From JAAZGD01 sp964383845 (lineage in GTDB: Bacteria; Bacillota; Clostridia; Peptostreptococcales; Anaerovoracaceae), in NCBI GenBank assembly GCA_964383845.1, contig CAYLIF010000003.1, forward strand, positions 49,670-113,669: DNA of 64,000 nt. Reading direction: 5' to 3'. Below the pieces are notes generated by a model. The model was given only the letters and a program-made list of their open reading frames with translations. It was not told the DNA's origin and searched no databases. Positions 43,064 to 50,510 of this stretch are shown piece after piece. Positions within the stretch are counted from its first letter, which is position 1. Each line of letters opens with the position of its first letter. Position numbers and translations under genes: made by a program.

Positions 43064-45535
43064 ATGAAGAAAAAAACTGTAATTATTGGTGGGATTGCTG
43101 GTGGTGCTACTACAGCCACACGTTTAAGACGTTTAGAAGAAGATATGGATATAATCATATTTGAAAAGGGTGATTATATATCATATGCCAACTGTGGACT
43201 TCCTTACCACATTGGAGATGTTATAAAAGATAGAGAAGCACTTCTAATACAAACACCTGAGAAGATGAAAGCCAGATATAATGTTGACGTTAGAACAGGC
43301 CATGAAGTAATGGCCATAAATCCTGAGGATAAAACAGTTCGCGTATTAAATTTAAAAACAAATGAAGAATTCCTTGAATCTTACGACACCCTTGTCATTT
43401 CTACTGGCTCATCTCCGTTGAAACCACCTATCCCAGGTATAGACGCTCCAAATATTTTTTCTCTTTGGACTATTCCTGATACAGATAATATTAAGAATTT
43501 TATAAAAGATCACAATCCAAAGACTGCGGCAGTCATTGGGGGTGGTTTTATAGGTGTGGAAATGGCAGAGAACCTTCATGCTGTAGGTATAAAGGTTAGC
43601 CTAATAGAAATGATGGATCAGGTTATGACGCCCTTAGATTTCGAAATGGCACAATTGATTCATGAAAACATGGTTATGAACGGAGTAGATCTCCACTTAG
43701 GTGATGGAGTTCAATCCTTCCATACCGAAGATGGATTAACTAAAATAAATTTGAAAAGCGGGATACAGCTGGAGGCTGATTTGGTTATTCTATCTATTGG
43801 TGTACGTCCTAATAGCATCTTGGCAAAAGAAGCGGGCTTGGATCTCAATGAGCGAGGCGGTGTAAAAGTAGATCCACAAATGCACACTTCTCACACTGAT
43901 ATATACGCTGTCGGCGACGTCATTGAGGTGGAAAATTTTGTTTTAAAAGAACCTTGCATGGTTCCTCTTGCGGGACCTGCCAATAAACAAGCTCGGATAT
44001 GCGCTAATAATATTATGGGTGGCAATGAGGCTTATGAGGGTACTCTTGGGACCGCTATCGCTCAAGTATTCGATTTGACTGCGGCATCTGTTGGTCTCAA
44101 CGAAAAGAATTTACAAGCTTTGGGGAAAATAAAAAATAAAGATTATTTTGTCGCCTTAATACATCAAAAATCCCACGCCACTTACTACCCTGGTGCAACT
44201 CCTTTGGATTTAAAAATAATCTTTGATAAAGACGGTAGAATATTTGGAAGCCAAGTTGTTGGGCAAGATGGAGTAGATAAACGAATTGATGTATTGGCTT
44301 CGGCTATGCGCTTAGGTGCAACTATTTATGATTTGAAGTCCTTGGAATTAGCTTACGCACCTCCCTTTGGTTCTGCAAAGGATCCAGTAAACATGTTGGG
44401 TTTTGTGGCAGAAAACATGTTAAAGGGATTAGTTCGATTTGTTGAATGTTACGAATTAGATGAAATGGTTAACAATGACAAAGGTGGGTTAGTGATTCTA
44501 GATGTTGGAGAAGATGCTGAAAGAACTACATTTGAAATACCAGGCTCCACTCATATACCTTTAAGCCAATTACGAGAGAGAATAAATGAACTTAACCCAA
44601 AGACTCCTACAGTTGTTTATTGTGCCATTGGTGTTCGGTCTTATAATGGAGCCCGTATTCTAAGTGGCCATGGTTTTGAAAATGTAACGGTACTTTCTGG
44701 AGGATCTTCCTTTTACAAATCCATGCACTACAAAGATTTCATTTCATCTTCAAATGAAAATTTGGACATCCAGGGGATGGATTTATCTGGAAGAGAGATG
44801 GAGATATTAAACTGTGCTGGTCTTCAATGCCCAGGACCTATAATGAAAGTAAATGAAACAATAAACGCCATGGCAGAAGGAGAAATCTTACAGGTTTCTG
44901 CCACGGATATGGGTTTCCCAAGAGATGTGGAGAGTTGGTGTCGTCGCACTGGAAATACTTTTCTGAAAACAGAGAGAAAAGACAAACAAAACATAGTATA
45001 TCTACGAAAAGGCACTGGAGGAGACATAGAAACTGTAAAAAATAAGCAGGAAATTAGTAGCAATAATCAGGGGAAAACCATAATTGTCTTCAGCGGAGAC
45101 TTAGATAAAGTCCTCGCATCATTTATTATAGCAAATGGCGCTGCAGCTATGGGAAGGCCTGTAACTCTGTTCTTTACATTCTGGGGACTTAATGCTTTGA
45201 GAAAACCCGAAAACCAAAACATAAAAAAACCATTTATTGAGAAGATGTTTGGCGCTATGATGCCACGAGGCTCATCTAATCTAAAATTATCAAATATGAA
45301 TATGGGTGGCATGGGTACCAAAATGATGAAAATGGTAATGAAGGATAAAAATGTTAACTCATTAGAAGAATTGATGCAACAAGCCATGGATGCTGGTGTA
45401 AAATTAATCGCTTGCACTATGTCCATGGATATAATGGGAATCACTGAGGAAGAGCTCATCGATGGAGTAGAACTTGGTGGAGTAGCGACATACCTAAGCG
45501 AAGCAGAAGAATCCAATGTAAATCTATTTGTATAA
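43064..45535 (+). CDS. CoA-disulfide reductase-like FAD protein fused to rhodanese, TusA and DsrE2 domains
   Basis: An 823-residue four-part fusion. Residues 1-455 are a pyridine-nucleotide disulfide reductase of the CoA-disulfide/persulfide group: FAD loop IIGGIAGGATTATR (7-20), catalytic Cys44 in YANCGLPYHI, NAD(P)H loop VIGGGFIGVEMAE, and YYPGATP (375-381). Residues 470-560 are a rhodanese domain with Cys520. Residues 578-650 are TusA-like with CPGP (589-592). Residues 670-823 are DsrE2-like with Cys784. The cysteines could pass sulfane sulfur along the chain. The ATG at 43064 has GAGGT 8 bases upstream. It is likely controlled by the palindrome at 42960. Exact substrate is inferred. Confidence 0.92.
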   Translation: MKKKTVIIGGIAGGATTATRLRRLEEDMDIIIFEKGDYISYANCGLPYHIGDVIKDREALLIQTPEKMKARYNVDVRTGHEVMAINPEDKTVRVLNLKTNEEFLESYDTLVISTGSSPLKPPIPGIDAPNIFSLWTIPDTDNIKNFIKDHNPKTAAVIGGGFIGVEMAENLHAVGIKVSLIEMMDQVMTPLDFEMAQLIHENMVMNGVDLHLGDGVQSFHTEDGLTKINLKSGIQLEADLVILSIGVRPNSILAKEAGLDLNERGGVKVDPQMHTSHTDIYAVGDVIEVENFVLKEPCMVPLAGPANKQARICANNIMGGNEAYEGTLGTAIAQVFDLTAASVGLNEKNLQALGKIKNKDYFVALIHQKSHATYYPGATPLDLKIIFDKDGRIFGSQVVGQDGVDKRIDVLASAMRLGATIYDLKSLELAYAPPFGSAKDPVNMLGFVAENMLKGLVRFVECYELDEMVNNDKGGLVILDVGEDAERTTFEIPGSTHIPLSQLRERINELNPKTPTVVYCAIGVRSYNGARILSGHGFENVTVLSGGSSFYKSMHYKDFISSSNENLDIQGMDLSGREMEILNCAGLQCPGPIMKVNETINAMAEGEILQVSATDMGFPRDVESWCRRTGNTFLKTERKDKQNIVYLRKGTGGDIETVKNKQEISSNNQGKTIIVFSGDLDKVLASFIIANGAAAMGRPVTLFFTFWGLNALRKPENQNIKKPFIEKMFGAMMPRGSSNLKLSNMNMGGMGTKMMKMVMKDKNVNSLEELMQQAMDAGVKLIACTMSMDIMGITEEELIDGVELGGVATYLSEAEESNVNLFV

Positions 45536-45589
45536 GAGGCTAAATAATAAAAATAATTTATCCGGAAAATGTTTTGAATAGACGAAAAG

Positions 45590-45630
45590 ATGAGTGACTC
45601 CCAAAGCCATGGCAATCACTCATTTTTTAT
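45590..45630. terminator. Bidirectional terminator between the sulfur flavoprotein and ychF
   Basis: Perfect 8-bp arms ATGAGTGA / TCACTCAT with an 18-base spacer; six T follow on the plus strand and a CTTTTC tract on the minus strand. It separates two convergent genes. Confidence 0.85.
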
Positions 45631-45647
45631 TTTGTATAAACTTATCT

Positions 45648-46745
45648 TTAAACGTTGAAAAGAAAATTAATAATATCTCCATCTTTTACAACGTACTCTT
45701 TGCCTTCTGATTTAACCAAACCCTTTTCTTTTGCTTGAACTAAGTTGCCTCCACATTCCGTAAGCTTATCATAAGCTATGGTTTCAGCTCGTATAAAGCC
45801 TTTCTCAAAGTCTGTATGAATTTTCCCTGCAGCTTGGGGAGCCTTAGTTCCCCTTTTAATGGTCCAGGCACGCACCTCTTGCTCTCCTGCAGTCAAGTAT
45901 GATATCAGGTCTAAGAGAGAGTAAGAAGCCGTAATTAGTTTGTCTAATCCAGACTCTTTTATTCCAAGTTCTTCAAGAAACATATTACGTTCTTCTGAAT
46001 CTAGCTCTGCCAATTCAGCCTCTACCTTTGCACATATAACTACTACTTCAGCAGCTTCTTTCTCTGCATAGGCTTTCACCAAAAGAACCCATGGGTTATC
46101 AGATTCTGTCAGTTCTTTTTCAGAAACGTTTGCCATATAAATTACTGGTTTATAAGAGAGCAGATCTAATGACCTAACAAACTCTTCCTCGTCTTTTGTT
46201 AATTCAGAGGTTAGCGTTCTGGCAGAAAACCCTCCTTCAAGAACGGATTGTAACTTTTTCAGAAGCTCAACTTCAAAAGTTAGAGAAGGATCCGCTTTTT
46301 TCCCTTTCTCTGATTTCTGTAGTCTCCTTTCAATTAATTCCATGTCTGATAAAATTAACTCAAGATTAATAGTTTCAATGTCCATCATAGGATCTGGTTT
46401 ACCTGAAACGTGCACAACGTTATCATCTTCAAAACACCTGACTACATGAAGAATAGCTGCAACTTCTCTGATATGACCTAAAAATTTATTACCAAGACCT
46501 TCCCCCTTTGAAGCACCCTTCACTAAGCCTGCGATATCATAAAATTCAATAGCAGTAGGAATGGTTCTTTTAGAATTATACATTTTACGAAGTACATCAA
46601 GTCTAGGGTCAGGAACAGTCACAACCCCTACATTAGGCTCTATAGTGCAAAATGGATAATTACCTGCCTCCGCGCCAGCTTTTGTGATGGCATTAAAAAG
46701 AGTACTTTTTCCAACATTTGGAAGTCCAACTATTCCTAGTTTCAT
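45648..46745 (-). CDS. ychF: Redox-regulated ATPase YchF (OLA1 family)
   Basis: A 365-residue Obg-family protein that binds ATP and ribosomes. P-loop GLPNVGKST (about 6-14), DIAGLVKGASKGEGLGN, and a C-terminal TGS domain ending GDIINFLFNV. Its ATG overlaps the lgt stop by four bases, so translation of the two is coupled. Confidence 0.96.
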   Translation of the reverse strand: MKLGIVGLPNVGKSTLFNAITKAGAEAGNYPFCTIEPNVGVVTVPDPRLDVLRKMYNSKRTIPTAIEFYDIAGLVKGASKGEGLGNKFLGHIREVAAILHVVRCFEDDNVVHVSGKPDPMMDIETINLELILSDMELIERRLQKSEKGKKADPSLTFEVELLKKLQSVLEGGFSARTLTSELTKDEEEFVRSLDLLSYKPVIYMANVSEKELTESDNPWVLLVKAYAEKEAAEVVVICAKVEAELAELDSEERNMFLEELGIKESGLDKLITASYSLLDLISYLTAGEQEVRAWTIKRGTKAPQAAGKIHTDFEKGFIRAETIAYDKLTECGGNLVQAKEKGLVKSEGKEYVVKDGDIINFLFNV

Positions 46746-47530
46746 TCTTGATTCTCCATTTCATTTATCTCATTGAATTTTTCTTTTCGTTTTACCAAGT
46801 AATAATAAGCAATTAAAGAGACTAATATAATCACTACACTTAATACTTGAGCTTGTCTTAATGGGCCTAACATCAAGCTATCTGTTCGTAACCCTTCCAC
46901 AAAAAAACGTTCTAGGGAATATAAGCTTGTGTAAAACAAGAATGTCTGCCCAACAAACTTTCTTCGATTATCGATATACACCAATAATATACACAGTCCA
47001 AGGCACCAAAGTGATTCATAGAGGAATGTAGGGTGAACCATCTGCCCATCCACTAAAATGCCCCAAGGTAAATCTGTTGGACTGCCATGTGCTTCAGAAT
47101 TAAAAAAATTTCCCCAACGTCCTATAGATTGAGCCAAAGCAACCCCAGGAACCGCTAAGTCCAGTACATCAATAGGATTATACTTATAGTGTCGACACAA
47201 CAAAGCTACTCCAATGAAGGCTAGGATTAGCCCGCCGTGAACAGCTAAGCCGCCTGTTCTTATATTAATTACTTTGAGTATAGCGATATTTCCATTTGAA
47301 TTTAGATATAATGGCAAATTAAACAACACATAGTATAAACGAGCACCTATAACCCCCAATGGAATCCCTACTATGATAAGGTCCAACATCTTCTCTGGGT
47401 CTAGATTATGTTTGGGAGCACGTTTATAAAGCAGTAGAGATCCTAACACCATACCCGCTGCTATCAAAATACCGTACCAACGCACCTCTAAACCAAATAA
47501 TTCAAATGCAATAGGGTTTGGAACAAACAT
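46742..47530 (-). CDS. lgt: Prolipoprotein diacylglyceryl transferase Lgt
   Basis: Attaches diacylglycerol to the lipobox cysteine of prolipoproteins, such as the two lipoproteins in this window. The 262-residue membrane enzyme has seven hydrophobic segments, HGGLILAFIG (about 99-108) and the Lgt signature GRWGNFFNSEAHG (about 137-149). AAGGAG lies 8 bases before the ATG. Confidence 0.96.
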   Translation of the reverse strand: MFVPNPIAFELFGLEVRWYGILIAAGMVLGSLLLYKRAPKHNLDPEKMLDLIIVGIPLGVIGARLYYVLFNLPLYLNSNGNIAILKVINIRTGGLAVHGGLILAFIGVALLCRHYKYNPIDVLDLAVPGVALAQSIGRWGNFFNSEAHGSPTDLPWGILVDGQMVHPTFLYESLWCLGLCILLVYIDNRRKFVGQTFLFYTSLYSLERFFVEGLRTDSLMLGPLRQAQVLSVVIILVSLIAYYYLVKRKEKFNEINEMENQE

Positions 47531-47603
47531 ATATGTCTTTCTCCTTGATTGATTTTTATGTTTATGAAGATTTTTTTATTTCTTATTGCTTTCTAAGTTT
47601 AGC

Positions 47604-48293
47604 TTACTTGCCCTCGTCGAATTTTTCTGCTTGTTTCATAATAGCTACAGAAGCTGAAGCACCTAGACGATCTGCACCTGCTTCTATCATTTGCAAGGCT
47701 GTTTCGTAGTCTCTGATCCCACCAGAAGCTTTTACCATAAGCCTATCTCCAACAGTTCTTTTCATCAAGCCAACTACTTCTATAGTTGCTCCATCCTTAG
47801 AAAACCCTGTTGATGTTTTTACAAAATCCGCACCAGCCTCTTTTGCTAATTCGCAAGCCAGGATAATTTGTTGCTGGGACAAAAGGCAGGTTTCAAGAAT
47901 AACTTTCACTTTAGCATCATACTCATGAGCAAATTGGCATACAACAGATATGTCATCCTTTACTTGTTCACTTTTCCCTTCAATCAAAGCTCCTATGTTC
48001 ATTACCATATCCACTTCAAGAGCTCCTTGTTCGCAAACCCAGTCGGTTTCATATGCCTTTGCCTGGGTTGCCATAGCTCCTAATGGAAAACCTACAACTG
48101 CTGCAACTTTAACTCCACTACCCTTCAATTGTGCTACTGCTAATGGAACGTGTGTTGAGTTAACGCAGACAGAATAGAAACCATATTCTTTTGCCTCTTG
48201 ACATAGCTTTATAATATCTTTCGACGTTGATTCGGGCTTTAATAGAGTGTGATCAATATATTTATTTAGTGGTTCCATTTTTAAAGACTTCAT
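47604..48293 (-). CDS. deoC: Deoxyribose-phosphate aldolase
   Basis: Splits 2-deoxyribose 5-phosphate into glyceraldehyde 3-phosphate and acetaldehyde. The 229-residue TIM barrel has YIDHTLLKP, the phosphate-side GFPLGA, and Lys in FVKTSTGF and MVKASGG, where the Schiff-base lysine lies. The ATG at 48293 has AGAGGA upstream; 20 more codons are open without a site. With the nucleoside importer it completes a route from deoxynucleosides to central metabolism. Confidence 0.96.
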   Translation of the reverse strand: MKSLKMEPLNKYIDHTLLKPESTSKDIIKLCQEAKEYGFYSVCVNSTHVPLAVAQLKGSGVKVAAVVGFPLGAMATQAKAYETDWVCEQGALEVDMVMNIGALIEGKSEQVKDDISVVCQFAHEYDAKVKVILETCLLSQQQIILACELAKEAGADFVKTSTGFSKDGATIEVVGLMKRTVGDRLMVKASGGIRDYETALQMIEAGADRLGASASVAIMKQAEKFDEGK

Positions 48294-48368
48294 TAGATTC
48301 CTCTTCTCAATTTTTCTTCCCAGCCACGTATCTTTTAAAAGCCGGTACTTCACTATCTGTTAAAACTA

Positions 48369-48406
48369 ATAAACCCAGCCTTTCCCCTGTGAAAAGCCGG
48401 GTTTAT
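48369..48406 (-). terminator. Terminator after pduL
   Basis: A 16-bp stem with two G-U pairs and a 6-base loop, followed on the minus strand by TTAGTTTT. It starts 15 bases after the pduL stop and separates pduL from deoC. Confidence 0.7.
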
Positions 48407-48420
48407 ATTTTTAAAAGCGA

Positions 48421-48990
48421 TTATACAAACTCTCCAATACTGTTTGGCCCGCAGCCGGCTGCATTCCCCTCATCAGTATCTAGGTGAAATTCACTTTTGT
48501 AGGCATCTCCTGCACGAACTAGAACATTATTGAATACTAAACCTCGTTCTCCTTCAACTTTAATGCTAACCCAGTCTTTATCTTTAACCCCTGCTTCATT
48601 GGCTTCCTCAGTAGATAGGTGAACATGTCTTAGAGCAACAATTACTCCACGATCCAGTTCTACGCTACCACATGGTCCAACTAGGGTACATCCTGGCGTA
48701 CCATCTAATTTACCAGATTCTTTGACTGGTGCTTTTACGCCAATAGCTCTAGCGTCAGTCATGGCTAACTCTACTTGTGATTCATTTCGAGCTGGTCCAA
48801 GAACACGAATACCTTTTAATGTACCCTTTGGCCCTACCACATCAACCTTCTCCTCAGCAGCATATTGACCTGGTTGAACTAAATCTTTGGTAGCACAAAG
48901 TTCGTGCTCACATCCAAAGAGTATATCAATATCTTTTTCACAGAGGTGAACATGCTTATTAGATAACCCGATTTGTACTTTGTAACCCAT
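48421..48990 (-). CDS. pduL: PduL-type phosphate acyltransferase
   Basis: Interconverts acyl-CoA and acyl-phosphate (acetyl or propanoyl), feeding ATP formation by acetate kinase. The 189-residue protein has the two PduL domains with zinc histidines His13/His15 (SNKHVHL), His122/His124 (RHVHLS) and His169 (SEFHLDTDEG). The short N-terminus, without a helical encapsulation peptide, suggests a cytosolic enzyme rather than a microcompartment one. No microcompartment genes are nearby. Confidence 0.93.
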   Translation of the reverse strand: MGYKVQIGLSNKHVHLCEKDIDILFGCEHELCATKDLVQPGQYAAEEKVDVVGPKGTLKGIRVLGPARNESQVELAMTDARAIGVKAPVKESGKLDGTPGCTLVGPCGSVELDRGVIVALRHVHLSTEEANEAGVKDKDWVSIKVEGERGLVFNNVLVRAGDAYKSEFHLDTDEGNAAGCGPNSIGEFV

Positions 48991-49017
48991 CTTCCATTCT
49001 CCTTTATTCTATATAAA

Positions 49018-49545
49018 TTATTTTAAGTAACTAATGTAAGGAAGGTTACGATATTTTTGGTCATAATCTAAGCCGTAACCCACTATGAAAATATCTTCCA
49101 CTTCAAATCCAATATAATCTCCCTTTATATCTGTCCTTCTCCCTGCTGGCTTATCTAGTAAGGTGCATATCTTGAGACTTTTGGGCATTCTCCCTTGTAG
49201 ATAGCCTTTCAAGTAATTTAATGTTATTCCAGAATCTATTATATCCTCCACAATAATAACATTTTTTCCTTCAATACCCGTATCTAAATCCTTAATGATT
49301 CTAACTACCCCAGAACTTTTTGTTTCAGCGCCGTAGCTTGAAACAGCCATAAAATCAATTTTAGTGTCTAACTCAACATTCTTTATTACATCAGAAAGCC
49401 ATAAAACAGCACCCTTTAAAATACCTATAAAGAGAATTTCTTCTCCTTTATAATCTTGGGTTATCTGACGCCCTATTTCTTTCGCACGTTTTAATATTTC
49501 TTCTTCTGTAATAAGGGTTGTTCCAATTTGATAGTTTTCACTCAT
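49018..49545 (-). CDS. hpt: Hypoxanthine-guanine phosphoribosyltransferase
   Basis: Salvages hypoxanthine or guanine with PRPP. The 175-residue enzyme has the PRPP motif VIIVEDIIDSGITL (about 94-107) and IGILKGAVLW near the N-terminus. Elsewhere hpt often sits with tilS and ftsH; here it follows the DUF1232 gene after 19 bases. Confidence 0.95.
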   Translation of the reverse strand: MSENYQIGTTLITEEEILKRAKEIGRQITQDYKGEEILFIGILKGAVLWLSDVIKNVELDTKIDFMAVSSYGAETKSSGVVRIIKDLDTGIEGKNVIIVEDIIDSGITLNYLKGYLQGRMPKSLKICTLLDKPAGRRTDIKGDYIGFEVEDIFIVGYGLDYDQKYRNLPYISYLK

Positions 49546-49564
49546 TAATTGCTCCTTGTGTGTA

Positions 49565-49906
49565 TTATTTTTTGTGGGTTTTAGAGTACTCTTCTTTTAC
49601 CTCAAATTCCACATCATCGATAATTGTTTTTCCCTTGTATTCCTTAGAAAGATCTACGGTTTTCTCTCCTAGCCAATAATTGTCCAATGTTTCTCTTAAA
49701 TGGTACAAAATCCACAACCACAGAATTATATCATCTATGAAACCTATGGGGAAAATAACTGCAGGAATTAAATCTATAGGCATCACAAGATATACAAGTC
49801 CAAGAATCACCAATAATTTTTTACGTTTTTTAACTTTGGGATCCTTAAGCATGAACTTGATAGCCTGTATTCTTTTTATTATAACTCTAAAGCTGATATA
49901 TGGCAT
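49565..49906 (-). CDS. DUF1232 (YkvA-like) membrane protein
   Basis: A 113-residue protein with the DUF1232 core (PF06803) at about 27-65: KLLVILGLVYLVMPIDLIP then GFIDDIILW, forming one or two membrane helices, with a basic start and a charged tail. Function is unknown. It overlaps the end of engB by 20 bases; its GGAGG site, 6 bases before the ATG, lies inside engB, which supports coupling. Confidence 0.85.
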   Translation of the reverse strand: MPYISFRVIIKRIQAIKFMLKDPKVKKRKKLLVILGLVYLVMPIDLIPAVIFPIGFIDDIILWLWILYHLRETLDNYWLGEKTVDLSKEYKGKTIIDDVEFEVKEEYSKTHKK

Positions 49907-50474
49907 CCATTGCCTCCATTAATTCTTCATATCCTGTTTTCTTTAGAACTGATACCGGAATCACCCGGTCATCCTTGCTAAGATTAAGGGTCTTCCGAAT
50001 CTGGTTCAAGTTTTTGTTTAATTCATTTCTCGAAACTTTATCTGCCTTAGTAGCAACAACAAATCCATCAAGGTTGTAGTGTCTAAGGTACTCTGTCATC
50101 TGAATGTCCTGCTTCGATGGTGTATGCCTTATGTCCACAAGTTGAATTACTTTTAACAAGTTTTCCCGGTTTTGCAAATATCTTTCTATCATTTCTCCCC
50201 AGTTTTCACTTATGGACTTTGATACTTTTGCATACCCATAACCTGGTAGATCTACTATACGAAAATCTCCATTAATTTCATAAAAATTAATGGTTCTGGT
50301 TTTTCCAGGACTACCAGACACGCGAGCAAGAGATTTGCGCTTGATCATCATATTAAGCAAAGACGACTTGCCTACATTTGATCTACCAGCAAAGGCAATC
50401 TCTTTCATAGTGTCTGGTGGGTACTGGTCTATATTTACTGCTACTGCTACTAATTCAGATTCTTTTATTATCAT
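49887..50474 (-). CDS. engB: Ribosome biogenesis GTPase EngB (YsxC/YihA)
   Basis: A 195-residue GTPase for large-subunit assembly. G1 GRSNVGKSS (about 29-37), G3 DLPGYG, G4 TKADKV. Neighbouring lon and clp genes are the usual Firmicute context. The Shine-Dalgarno region (GGGAAG) is weak, so it may depend on transcription from lon. Confidence 0.96.
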   Translation of the reverse strand: MIIKESELVAVAVNIDQYPPDTMKEIAFAGRSNVGKSSLLNMMIKRKSLARVSGSPGKTRTINFYEINGDFRIVDLPGYGYAKVSKSISENWGEMIERYLQNRENLLKVIQLVDIRHTPSKQDIQMTEYLRHYNLDGFVVATKADKVSRNELNKNLNQIRKTLNLSKDDRVIPVSVLKKTGYEELMEAMDAIYQL

Positions 50475-50510
50475 GTTCTGGCTTCCCGACTTTCAACTTG
50501 CTGTTTTTAT

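Noticed and set aside
45067..45615. 182-codon minus-strand open frame
   Set aside because: Antisense to the conserved TusA/DsrE2 part of the sulfur flavoprotein and running through the terminator; a shadow.
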